Of a DNA stretch of 8,296 nucleotides, positions 1 to 6,667 are shown piece after piece. Made by a program: the position numbers and the translations under genes. The notes beneath the pieces are model-generated. The model was not told where the DNA came from. It saw only the letters and a list, made by a program, of their open reading frames with translations, and ran no database searches. The stretch is taken from NCBI GenBank assembly GCA_016936785.1, contig JAFGXE010000013.1:1-8296 (forward strand), written 5' to 3'. This DNA comes from Alphaproteobacteria bacterium. GTDB lineage: Bacteria; Pseudomonadota; Alphaproteobacteria; Rs-D84; NBLK01. Numbering within the stretch: the stretch's first letter is position 1; each line of letters begins with the position of its first letter.

Positions 1-77
1 GAACTTTTCCATAAAAAATGAAACATAATGCCTCCTAGGACAAAAAATAGGATTAAATAAATAAATCTTCGACGCAA
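1..77 (-). CDS. 5' end of an unidentified gene with an N-terminal signal anchor (partial)
   Basis: This open frame starts just after secF and runs off the left edge. From a TTG at 77 it reads MRRRFIYLILFFVLGGIMF and then HFLWKS: basic residues followed by about 19 hydrophobic ones, a typical signal anchor or first membrane segment. An in-frame GTG lies at 83 and an in-frame ATG at 26. The TTG has an AAGGGGGG Shine-Dalgarno-like run at 83-90 with 5 bases between. The GTG overlaps that run and is too close to it. The ATG at 26 has AGGAGG at 31-36, but that start would discard the basic N-terminus and most of the hydrophobic stretch. The TTG lies 16 bases after the secF stop with no terminator between, so it is probably cotranscribed with secDF. 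About 25 residues are too few to name a family. Confidence 0.6.
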   Translation of the reverse strand, partial: MRRRFIYLILFFVLGGIMFHFLWKS

Positions 78-106
78 CTGCACCCCCCTTGTTTTATTGA
101 CGCAAC
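71..106. repeat. 8-bp direct repeat GACGCAAC flanking the secF stop
   Basis: GACGCAAC occurs at 71-78 and again at 99-106, 28 bases apart. The right copy covers the last two codons of secF. The left copy covers the presumed TTG start region of the next gene. A run of six C lies between them at 83-88. This is short enough to be chance, but it places the same start-like TTGCGTC (minus strand) in both places. Confidence 0.4.
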
Positions 107-957
107 ATTGGTACAGCGATATAAACAGATGAGTATGTTCCTACAATCACACCAAATAACAACGCATACGAAAAACTTGCGAGCACATTGCCACCAAAAA
201 CCACCAATGCAATCACGGCCAAGAATGTTGTTAAACTCGTAAGAATTGTTCGAGAGAATGTTTCATTCAAACTCAAATCCAACAAGTCTTTAAATTCTTT
301 TTTCCGAAATTTTCGCATATTTTCACGCACACGATCATAAACCACCACTGTATCGTTCACAGAATACCCAGCAATTGTCAAGATAGCCGCCACCGCCGTC
401 AAATTAAATTCAAGATTAATAAGAACAAAAAAACCAATTGTAATGATAACATCATGAAGCAAAGCGACTAACGCACCCAAGGCAAAGATTGTATCAAAAC
501 GTATCCAGATATAAAATGCAATTGCAAGCAAGGCAAAGAATAAAGCGTAAACACCGCGTTCAATCAACTCACCACCAACTTTAGGCCCGACAACATCGAC
601 AGAACGGTATTCAATTCCTTCTCCTAAAATAACTTTCATCTCTTTCAAACGCGCCATCTCCTCTTCTTCATCGGGAGACCCCTGCAACCGAATAGAAACT
701 GTTTTGCCTTCTCCAATAGATTGAACTTCTGGGTTAAGAGAATCTAGTTGTTGACGCAAACTTGAAACAGTCATCCCTTCTGTCTTTACAATTTCAACAG
801 CAATTCCGCCTGTAAAATCAATCCCAAAATTAAGACCTTTGAAAACAATGAGCCCAATTGACCCCACCACCAATAAACTTGAAATCACGCGCGCTAAAAG
901 CTTGTATTTGAGAAACTTAAATTTCGCAGTAATGGGCACAAGTTGCATTAAATTCAT
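94..957 (-). CDS. secF: Protein translocase subunit SecF
   Basis: SecF is the smaller partner of the RND-related SecDF complex. This inner-membrane complex uses the proton motive force to help SecYEG pull secreted proteins into the periplasm. The 287-residue product has a first membrane segment (about 25-42), the family motif FGIDFTGG (44-51), a short periplasmic domain (about 52-130) with VGPKVGGEL (123-131), and a block of five membrane segments from about 135. The signature GYSVNDTVVVYDRVREN at 197-213 carries the conserved Asp and Arg of the SecF family. The ATG at 957 is chosen because AAAGGAT at 964-970 places AGGA 7 bases upstream; a second ATG lies at 948. The gene follows secD by 27 bases in one operon. 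The C-terminus ends right after the last membrane segment (PMLRQ), somewhat shorter than many SecF proteins, with no cytoplasmic tail. Confidence 0.96.
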   Translation of the reverse strand: MNLMQLVPITAKFKFLKYKLLARVISSLLVVGSIGLIVFKGLNFGIDFTGGIAVEIVKTEGMTVSSLRQQLDSLNPEVQSIGEGKTVSIRLQGSPDEEEEMARLKEMKVILGEGIEYRSVDVVGPKVGGELIERGVYALFFALLAIAFYIWIRFDTIFALGALVALLHDVIITIGFFVLINLEFNLTAVAAILTIAGYSVNDTVVVYDRVRENMRKFRKKEFKDLLDLSLNETFSRTILTSLTTFLAVIALVVFGGNVLASFSYALLFGVIVGTYSSVYIAVPMLRQ

Positions 958-984
958 TTTTTTATCCTTTAATTTAAAACTTTT

Positions 985-2526
985 TTATTTCTTCTTAAAC
1001 AATGGCATTTTATTTGTTTTATAAACTTTTGGTTCAAAAATTGTCCGAGACACAAATACACCTGTAAACATTGATGTTAAAACACCAAGAGCAAGCGTCA
1101 CAGCAAACCCACGGATAGGTCCTGTCCCAAATTGAAAAAGCAAAATCGCCGCCACAAGCGTTGTGACATTGGCATCTAAAATTGTGATAAATGCACGATC
1201 ATAAGCAACTTGTGCCGCACGTAAAGCAGACAAACCGTTTGATGCTTCTTCGCGCATACGATCAAAAATCAGCACATTCGCATCCACAGCCATACCCAGC
1301 GTCAATACAATTCCCGCAATACCAGGAAGCGTCAATGTTGCGCCAAAGAAACTTAAAATACCAAAAAGAAGTAAAATATTGAGCATCAAAATCCCATCGA
1401 CGATTAATCCCCAAAAACCATAAATTAAAACCATCGCAATCATCACAAGCAAAAGCCCCACTAGACAGGCAATCGTTCCTGCTCTAACTGAATCAGCTCC
1501 CAAACCAGGTCCAACACTCCGCTCTTCAACAACAGTTAAAGGAGCAGGCAAAGCACCTGACCGCAAAAGCATTGAAAGATCTTTAGCTTCTTGAACACCA
1601 AAACTTCCTGTAATCTGACCATTTCCACCAGGGATACGACCTTGTATTGTTGGCGCAGAGAGAACTTTACCATCAAGTACAATCGCAAATCGTTTGCCAA
1701 TATTCTCCCCAGTGAGTGTTTCAAATTGACGCGACCCAATTCCGGTGAACGTGGTTGACACACCTGGGCGACCGGATTCGTCATAAATCACACGTGAATC
1801 TGCAAGGTATTCTCCAGATAGTTCAACTTCACGACATACTTCAACAGTTTGATTAGGATTATTATGATACGGATATGAAATTGTTGTCGCACATCCCACA
1901 TCTTCTGCAACCATATGAATAGTCATCTTAGCTGTTTTTCCAATCAAGGCTTTAACGTTTTCAGGTGTATCTACACCAGGCAATTGAATCACAAGACGAC
2001 GCTCTCCCTGTTGTTGAATAGAGGGTTCTTTCATACCGAGCGCATCAATACGACGACGCACAATTTCAATCGATTTTTCCAGAACATCTTTTCGGATTTT
2101 TACCCAACCAGCATCTGTATACTGAACGGTAAAATCTTTCCCTGAATCAGAAACATCGATATCTTCCCCAAGTTTAAACAACCGCTTTATAGAAAGATCT
2201 TTTTGATCCGGATTTCGCAAAGTAAATGTGACAGATTTTTCACGTAAGCGCAAAGACTCAAAACGCACTTTTTCTTGTCCTTGTTCTCCAATCAGAGTTT
2301 GCCGAACAAGACCTTTCAACTGTTGCATCCGATCGTTCTCAACTTGTTCCATGGAAATATCCATCAGCAAGTATGCCCCCCCACGCAAATCAAGCCCGAG
2401 TGATACAGGCTGAAGACTTTCAGGTAAATGTTTACGCACACCTTCCGGCACAAAGTTTGGCAACGACAACACAATTGCTAAAATAACAACAAAAACGACA
2501 ATTAAACGACGTCCGAGAAAATTCAT
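985..2526 (-). CDS. secD: Protein translocase subunit SecD
   Basis: SecD is the larger partner of SecF in the proton-driven SecDF translocation factor. The 513-residue protein has a first membrane segment (about 7-24), the conserved LGLDLRGG motif (43-50) opening the large periplasmic P1 domain, RRRIDALGMKEPSI (157-170), the P1 head with VLDGKVLSAPTI (283-294), and SGALPAPLTVVEERSVGPGL (323-342) leading into the five-helix membrane block. GMAVDANVLIFDRMREE (411-427) is the SecD signature with the conserved membrane Asp. The ATG at 2526 has AAAGGAT upstream with AGGA 7 bases away, the same arrangement as secF. Two cysteines (C212, C231) lie in the periplasmic domain. secD is the first visible gene of the operon: yajC, often placed directly before secD, is not here, and ccrM diverges instead. 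Confidence 0.97.
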   Translation of the reverse strand: MNFLGRRLIVVFVVILAIVLSLPNFVPEGVRKHLPESLQPVSLGLDLRGGAYLLMDISMEQVENDRMQQLKGLVRQTLIGEQGQEKVRFESLRLREKSVTFTLRNPDQKDLSIKRLFKLGEDIDVSDSGKDFTVQYTDAGWVKIRKDVLEKSIEIVRRRIDALGMKEPSIQQQGERRLVIQLPGVDTPENVKALIGKTAKMTIHMVAEDVGCATTISYPYHNNPNQTVEVCREVELSGEYLADSRVIYDESGRPGVSTTFTGIGSRQFETLTGENIGKRFAIVLDGKVLSAPTIQGRIPGGNGQITGSFGVQEAKDLSMLLRSGALPAPLTVVEERSVGPGLGADSVRAGTIACLVGLLLVMIAMVLIYGFWGLIVDGILMLNILLLFGILSFFGATLTLPGIAGIVLTLGMAVDANVLIFDRMREEASNGLSALRAAQVAYDRAFITILDANVTTLVAAILLFQFGTGPIRGFAVTLALGVLTSMFTGVFVSRTIFEPKVYKTNKMPLFKKK

Positions 2527-2566
2527 AAATTTATCCTTTTTTCTTCTCTATCTTTCTTTTCACTCC

Positions 2567-2595
2567 TTTTTACACCCTTTCAAACCCAAAATCAA
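2567..2595 (-). promoter_or_regulatory. Candidate sigma70-like promoter of secDF
   Basis: On the minus strand TTGATT (2595-2590) and TAAAAA (2572-2567) are separated by 17 bases. Each matches four of six consensus positions. Transcription would start near 2560, giving a leader of about 34 bases that includes the secD Shine-Dalgarno sequence. The region is so AT-rich that a chance match is possible. Confidence 0.35.
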
Positions 2596-2608
2596 GCACC
2601 AACAGTTG

Positions 2609-2650
2609 AATTTTTATTTTCTTGTTTTTTAAACAATTTTTTGTTTTTTT
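2609..2650. promoter_or_regulatory. T-rich tract in the secD/ccrM intergenic region
   Basis: This 42-base stretch is nearly all T and A on the plus strand. It contains two copies of TTGTTTTTT, at 2622-2630 and 2641-2649. It lies upstream of the candidate ccrM promoters, where A/T tracts can act as UP elements or bend DNA. No gene, hairpin or GANTC site was found in the 205-base region between the start codons of secD and ccrM. Confidence 0.35.
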
Positions 2651-2678
2651 ACCAAAGTCAATACCGAAAAGTTATAAT
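2649..2678 (+). promoter_or_regulatory. Possible upstream ccrM promoter
   Basis: A perfect TATAAT lies at 2673-2678. TTACCA at 2649-2654 (four of six matches to TTGACA) is 18 bases before it. It would give a leader of about 47 bases. That leader contains no Shine-Dalgarno sequence before the ccrM ATG, which makes this a weaker candidate than the proximal promoter despite the better -10. Confidence 0.3.
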
Positions 2679-2695
2679 TTTGATTTTTTCGCTCT

Positions 2696-2723
2696 TTGTG
2701 AACCCCTAAAAATTTGATATACT
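2696..2723 (+). promoter_or_regulatory. Proximal ccrM promoter, predicted leaderless transcript
   Basis: TTGTGA (2696-2701) and TATACT (2718-2723) are separated by 16 bases. The usual start distance from this -10 gives a first nucleotide at about 2729-2732, and the ccrM ATG begins at 2732. The mRNA would therefore have a 5' leader of 0-3 bases. No Shine-Dalgarno-like purine run lies before the ATG (the preceding bases are CTTTTTCACT), whereas secF, secD, the AsmA gene and the dsb gene all have one. Confidence 0.55.
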
Positions 2724-2731
2724 TTTTCACT

Positions 2732-3808
2732 ATGGGGAAAGATAAAGTCGATTTTATTATGCAGGGCGATTGCGTTGCAAACATGAAAAAACTGCCAGAC
2801 GCGTCAGTAGACCTTATTTTTGCAGACCCCCCTTATTATATGCAACTCGGAGGTGAACTCAACCGCCCCGACGCATCTTCCGTAAAAAGTGTCGATGACG
2901 CATGGGATAAATTTGATTCATTCCAAGCCTATGACACATTTTCAAAAGAATGGATCAGCGAAGCAAAACGCATTATGAAACCAGATGCTTCTTTCTGGGT
3001 GATTGGTTCTTACCATAACATCTTTAGAATTGGTAACCTTCTCCAAGATTTAGGATTTTGGATTCGCAACGATATTATCTGGGTAAAAAACAATCCCATG
3101 CCAAATTTCAAAGGCACACGATTTACGAACGCACATGAAACACTTCTGTGGTGCACAAAATCAAAAGATTCTCGCCCAACTTTTAATTATCATGCAATGA
3201 AAATATTTAATGATGATAAACAAATGCGAAGTGATTGGAATCTGCCAATTTGCTCAGGAAGTGAACGTTTCCGGGATAAGGATGGCGCGTCTATTCATTC
3301 CACTCAAAAACCAAAAGCACTCCTTTATCGTGTGATTCTGTCTACATCAAATACAGGCGATGTGGTTCTTGACCCTTTCTTCGGTAGTGGCACAACAGGT
3401 GTCGTTGCAAAAGAACTTGGACGTCATTATATTGGCTTAGAAAAAGAAGAAAAATATATCAACGTTGCGCAACAACGGATTGCAGAAGTATCCGCACCAG
3501 ACGAAAAAATTCTCTCGATGACACAAAAGAATCCCCCTGTTAAAGTGCCTTTTGGTTCGCTTCTCACACAAGGTCTCATTCATGCAGGAGATACACTCTT
3601 TGCGAAAAACGGCACAGTCAAAGCCACAGTTCGTGTAGATGGCTCTCTCAAAACAGCATCTGGTGTAGAAGGATCTATTCATAAAGTAGGCGCGACCGTT
3701 CAAAATAAATCAGCCTGCAATGGCTGGTCTTTCTGGTCCGTGAGCAAAAATGGCGAAGATGTCTCGATTGACACCCTCCGCCACCAAATCGCAAAAAAAG
3801 CTGCTTAA
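2732..3808 (+). CDS. ccrM: CcrM-type DNA adenine-N6 methyltransferase (GANTC)
   Basis: CcrM transfers a methyl group from S-adenosylmethionine to the adenine of GANTC. In alphaproteobacteria it remethylates the chromosome late in the cell cycle and influences GcrA/CtrA-controlled genes. The 358-residue protein has the beta-class order. The catalytic ADPPY motif (31-35) comes first, followed by PMPNFKGTRFTNAHETLLW (122-140) and QMRSDW (164-169). The SAM-binding DPFFGSGTTG (214-223) comes after the catalytic motif. A C-terminal domain (about 270-350) with GSIHKVGATVQ and NGWSFW is typical of CcrM and used in DNA recognition. No restriction enzyme gene is adjacent, as expected for an orphan methyltransferase. 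The ATG at 2732 is preferred over an in-frame TTG at 2714, because the TTG lies upstream of the -10 box and has no ribosome site. The stop codon directly abuts that of the convergent AsmA gene. Confidence 0.96.
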   Translation: MGKDKVDFIMQGDCVANMKKLPDASVDLIFADPPYYMQLGGELNRPDASSVKSVDDAWDKFDSFQAYDTFSKEWISEAKRIMKPDASFWVIGSYHNIFRIGNLLQDLGFWIRNDIIWVKNNPMPNFKGTRFTNAHETLLWCTKSKDSRPTFNYHAMKIFNDDKQMRSDWNLPICSGSERFRDKDGASIHSTQKPKALLYRVILSTSNTGDVVLDPFFGSGTTGVVAKELGRHYIGLEKEEKYINVAQQRIAEVSAPDEKILSMTQKNPPVKVPFGSLLTQGLIHAGDTLFAKNGTVKATVRVDGSLKTASGVEGSIHKVGATVQNKSACNGWSFWSVSKNGEDVSIDTLRHQIAKKAA

Positions 3809-6568
3809 TTATCTTTTCTTTTTCGACCGTTTTAAATACCCTGCATCATAGGCATACGGCGATGTAATTCGAACTGTTTTCACAGGCTGAAAAAGCGTTC
3901 CTGTCATTTGCCATATAACATCAATCGGACGACGATGAAGACCTTGAAGTCCAAATCGGGATTGAATATTCATTCCTCGTTTCAAAGGCGTTAACTCCGC
4001 GGTGAAAGTGCCATTATCAAAATCTGGCGAACTAAATCGTCCATACTTGAGATAAACTTTTCCTTCTTTCATAACCCCTCGACAAGACAACGATTCAAGT
4101 GGCGCAGATCCAGATTTCAATCCACGAACAACCGCTTGTCGCACAGCATGATCCCCTAAGCCGAGTGCTTGTTTTGCACCTTCAATTGCCGTAAATGGAG
4201 ACAATCCATAGAGAGTTGTATCTGTTGTTGATACCTTCAAAGATGCAATCATATTTTTAAAAAGAGCATGTGTTGAACGACCTTTTGTTTCAAACTCTGA
4301 CTCAAGTGTTGTATAGCCTAACAATACATTTGGATCCTCTTGTTCAAAGAATGTCTCTGGCAATAAATAATTCTCAAGATGCACAAGCCCTTTATAGATT
4401 TCCGCTTCCTGTGTAAAATGAAAACGCGCATCACCATTTTCTTGAATAAGACGTAATTCACCATGCTGAGGAAAAGAAAGTGTATTCAAAGAAAGCGAAA
4501 TATCTTTTCCAAGGCGCGTCCCTAAAATATCTTTTAAATCAATAGAAAGCTCGAGTTTCTTTGTTAAAAACGATTCCCATTGTGTTAAATTTTGATCATC
4601 AAAAATATCAAAACGGAATCCTGAAAGCTGAACCAAATTTGACAAGAAAACATTTTCTCCCGTCAAAGAAACCTTCCACTGTTCTTCACCTAAATTCGTT
4701 CGTTCGATCACACCTCGAAGCGTATTTTCTCCAAAACGAATACTGAGATTGGGTAAAGATAACAAATTCTTTTGAAGAACAAAGGGACCTGAACACCCGA
4801 GTTTTTTCTCAGAAATCTTGCCTTTTAAAAATGGTATTTTTTCAACAAGGAATTGCGTGTTTTCCGTTTGAAAATTTAACTCTCCTTCCAAAACATCTTT
4901 TTCCTTTTTTCCCGAAAGAGTCAGAATCGAATCACGCGTTTTTTGAGAGAAAGCAAACTGCGGAGATGTCTGCGCGCCATTCAAAAGAAGCTTCGTGGTC
5001 AATGTTAAAGAAGAGTTTATAAAAGGAAGGTTTAATTCTTGGAGACCAGAAATAAAAGACAAATCCTTTCCTTCGACTGAAAAATCAACAAAATCAGAGT
5101 CTGTTATTTCTCCTTTCGCGCTCATGACACCCGATTGAGAACGTGCTTGAAGCGCATGAACGACAAGACTGTCCTTTGTGAGAAGCGCATGTGTAATGAA
5201 AGAAGAAAAAGACATCGTGTTATATGTAAACTTTTCTGCATTCAACTTCAAATCAACTGTCCAATCTTCTAAACCTTTTAAGAATGAAAATCCTTGAAGA
5301 GAAGAGGCCGACAATGTGGCATCAATACTTTTTTGTTTGAAGAGAAATAACAAATTTCCTTTAAGCTGATTCTCTTGAAGTTTGTATTGCCCAGACTTCA
5401 TTTCAAATATGTCTGGTGTTAAAAAGAATTGTCCTTTGAACGTTTTTTCTTTTCCTTGAAATGCAAGAGTCCCGTCAAAAGAGTAATCTTTTTCACTCGA
5501 AAGAAATCCAGATCCAGAAACACCAACAGTTTGATTCGGTGACTTCAAAAGTCCTTCTTCAATTGTTAAATGTGCACCATCATATTGACTTTTTAAACGC
5601 ACATCCCCATTTACGTCAATTGTCCCGCGTGGATGATGAATAAAAATCTCTCGCAATTCATCCAAAGATTCCATTTGCCCAGAAAAAGAATCTACTTTTC
5701 CGCGAATATTCCATCCCTCTTCCGCCAGGAAATTCACTTCTCCTGTGTAATCAAATCGCTTGTTTTTTAAATGAAGCTTTTCAATGGAAATATTTTTAAA
5801 ATCTGTTTGAAACTCAGCATAAATATTGAGCGGAAAAACAGATTCGATAAATGGCATATTAAATAGTGGAAGATAGGCACCAAAGGAACCTTCAATAACA
5901 CCTTCCATAACATGTGTTTGAGGAATATATGTTGCCTGAATTTCAAGTGTTTCACCTGAATTAAACTGAATCATTCCTTGAAGAGGAGTTGGTGCGTCCG
6001 CCGAAAATTGACCTGTTAACCCAATGCGCCCTAACGCATGAGAAGCTTTAAACGAAAAAGTTTGAACCCCCTTTTCTTCATAAACACTAAAATCTGTCGG
6101 CTCAAATAAACTTTCACCAATCCGTAAAGAGGCCTGCTTAAAAGAAAAATCTCCCTTTCCAACAACACGTCGTACAAATGCAATAAATCCTTCAAAATTC
6201 TTAAATCCAATCTCAGCATGGTGAAACGTTAAATCTGAAAGAAGCGATTCAAAACTGAAAAGAGAAAGAATAGAAGTATGAAAATCAATTTTATCAATCA
6301 TCATTTTTTCTTCATTATTTCCGATTTCGATTTTCTTCGCACGAATCAGTGGATGCGGAAAAAATTGAAAGGACACGCTCCCTTTTACTTCTGCTTGAAG
6401 ATTCATTTGTAATTGCAACGCTTTCTCAATTTGAGGACGCATTGTTTCAGAAGAAAAGATAAGCGGTAAGCTAGCAAATAAAATAAAACTGAGAAGAAAA
6501 AGACCACCAACAGAAACAAGAAGTGGTTTCAACCAACGTCGTCTTTTATGGTGCAAAAATAATGACAT
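3809..6568 (-). CDS. AsmA-family envelope protein
   Basis: The 919-residue protein has a basic N-terminus (HHKRRRW), one hydrophobic anchor (about 14-39) and a long remainder predicted to lie in the periplasm. Just after the anchor, KGSVSFQFFPHPLIRAKKIEIGN (residues 62-84) is the typical AsmA N-terminal pattern. The middle is repetitive beta-rich sequence of the type that forms a long lipid-binding groove. The end (about 783-919) contains the AsmA C-terminal region with SLSCRGVMKEGKVYLKYGRF and GTLFQPVKT. AsmA relatives are inner-membrane-anchored and are linked to phospholipid transport to, or assembly of, the outer membrane. The substrate here is unknown. The ATG at 6568 is chosen because AAAGGAAAG lies just before it. 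A longer frame to 6637 would begin inside the terminator hairpin. The C-terminal tail KRSKKKR is strongly basic. It has its own promoter and ends flush against ccrM. Confidence 0.85.
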   Translation of the reverse strand: MSLFLHHKRRRWLKPLLVSVGGLFLLSFILFASLPLIFSSETMRPQIEKALQLQMNLQAEVKGSVSFQFFPHPLIRAKKIEIGNNEEKMMIDKIDFHTSILSLFSFESLLSDLTFHHAEIGFKNFEGFIAFVRRVVGKGDFSFKQASLRIGESLFEPTDFSVYEEKGVQTFSFKASHALGRIGLTGQFSADAPTPLQGMIQFNSGETLEIQATYIPQTHVMEGVIEGSFGAYLPLFNMPFIESVFPLNIYAEFQTDFKNISIEKLHLKNKRFDYTGEVNFLAEEGWNIRGKVDSFSGQMESLDELREIFIHHPRGTIDVNGDVRLKSQYDGAHLTIEEGLLKSPNQTVGVSGSGFLSSEKDYSFDGTLAFQGKEKTFKGQFFLTPDIFEMKSGQYKLQENQLKGNLLFLFKQKSIDATLSASSLQGFSFLKGLEDWTVDLKLNAEKFTYNTMSFSSFITHALLTKDSLVVHALQARSQSGVMSAKGEITDSDFVDFSVEGKDLSFISGLQELNLPFINSSLTLTTKLLLNGAQTSPQFAFSQKTRDSILTLSGKKEKDVLEGELNFQTENTQFLVEKIPFLKGKISEKKLGCSGPFVLQKNLLSLPNLSIRFGENTLRGVIERTNLGEEQWKVSLTGENVFLSNLVQLSGFRFDIFDDQNLTQWESFLTKKLELSIDLKDILGTRLGKDISLSLNTLSFPQHGELRLIQENGDARFHFTQEAEIYKGLVHLENYLLPETFFEQEDPNVLLGYTTLESEFETKGRSTHALFKNMIASLKVSTTDTTLYGLSPFTAIEGAKQALGLGDHAVRQAVVRGLKSGSAPLESLSCRGVMKEGKVYLKYGRFSSPDFDNGTFTAELTPLKRGMNIQSRFGLQGLHRRPIDVIWQMTGTLFQPVKTVRITSPYAYDAGYLKRSKKKR
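4918..4933. other. Cluster of three GANTC methylation sites
   Basis: GAGTC, GAATC and GAATC occur at 4918-4922, 4924-4928 and 4929-4933, the last two head to tail. They lie inside the AsmA coding region. By hand I count about 30 GANTC sites in the whole window, close to chance for this composition, so three within 16 bases stands out. They are predicted substrates of the CcrM encoded next door. Confidence 0.6.
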
Positions 6569-6571
6569 TTT

Positions 6572-6592
6572 CTTTCCTTTCTTTTCATTATA
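6572..6592 (-). promoter_or_regulatory. -10 box and ribosome binding site of the AsmA gene
   Basis: On the minus strand a perfect TATAAT lies at 6592-6587, followed by AAAGGAAAG at 6580-6572 and the ATG at 6568. Transcription starting near 6580 would leave a leader of only about 12 bases that is almost entirely the Shine-Dalgarno sequence. A clear -35 is not visible (TTCGAT or similar at about 6610-6615). The promoter lies directly after the terminator of the preceding gene, which supports an independent transcript. Confidence 0.55.
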
Positions 6593-6623
6593 TAGCAAAG
6601 CATTATTGATCGAATAAAACAAC

Positions 6624-6651
6624 AAAAAAACCCGCAAGCGCGGGTTTTTTT
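6624..6651 (-). terminator. Intrinsic terminator after the dsb gene (symmetrical)
   Basis: A five-base GC stem, CCCGC (6631-6635) with GCGGG (6640-6644), encloses a four-base loop and is flanked by seven A on one side and seven T on the other. On the minus strand the stem begins about 23 bases after the dsb stop codon and ends in a seven-T run, a classic Rho-independent terminator. Because of the flanking A and T runs it could also act on the plus strand, against transcription reading through from ccrM. Confidence 0.9.
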
Positions 6652-6667
6652 ATTCAATATAAAATCT

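Noticed and set aside
839..2413. Several plus-strand open frames of 60-80 codons across secF and secD
   Set aside because: They are antisense to well-conserved SecD/SecF motifs, lack ribosome sites and show no recognisable domain.
2629..2643. CtrA-like TTAA in the ccrM upstream region
   Set aside because: Only one half-site is present; the position seven bases further reads TTTG, not TTAA.
2714..2731. TTG start for ccrM giving six extra residues (MIYFFT)
   Set aside because: The codon lies upstream of the -10 box of the proximal promoter, has no ribosome site, and the extra residues are not like CcrM N-termini. The ATG at 2732 gives the usual 358-residue length.
2527..2731. Small RNA, riboswitch or CRISPR-like repeats in the only long intergenic region
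   Set aside because: Only short A/T-rich repeats and a trivial CAACAGTTG palindrome (2600-2608) are present; there is no stable stem or regular repeat-spacer pattern.
3791..3824. Possible A/U-only hairpin at the ccrM/AsmA junction (A run at 3793-3799 with T runs at 3814-3824)
   Set aside because: The stem would be nearly all A-U with mismatches and no GC core, so it cannot be supported as a terminator.
6569..6637. Longer AsmA reading frame starting at 6637
   Set aside because: It would begin inside the terminator hairpin and cross the TATAAT and Shine-Dalgarno sequence of the ATG at 6568.
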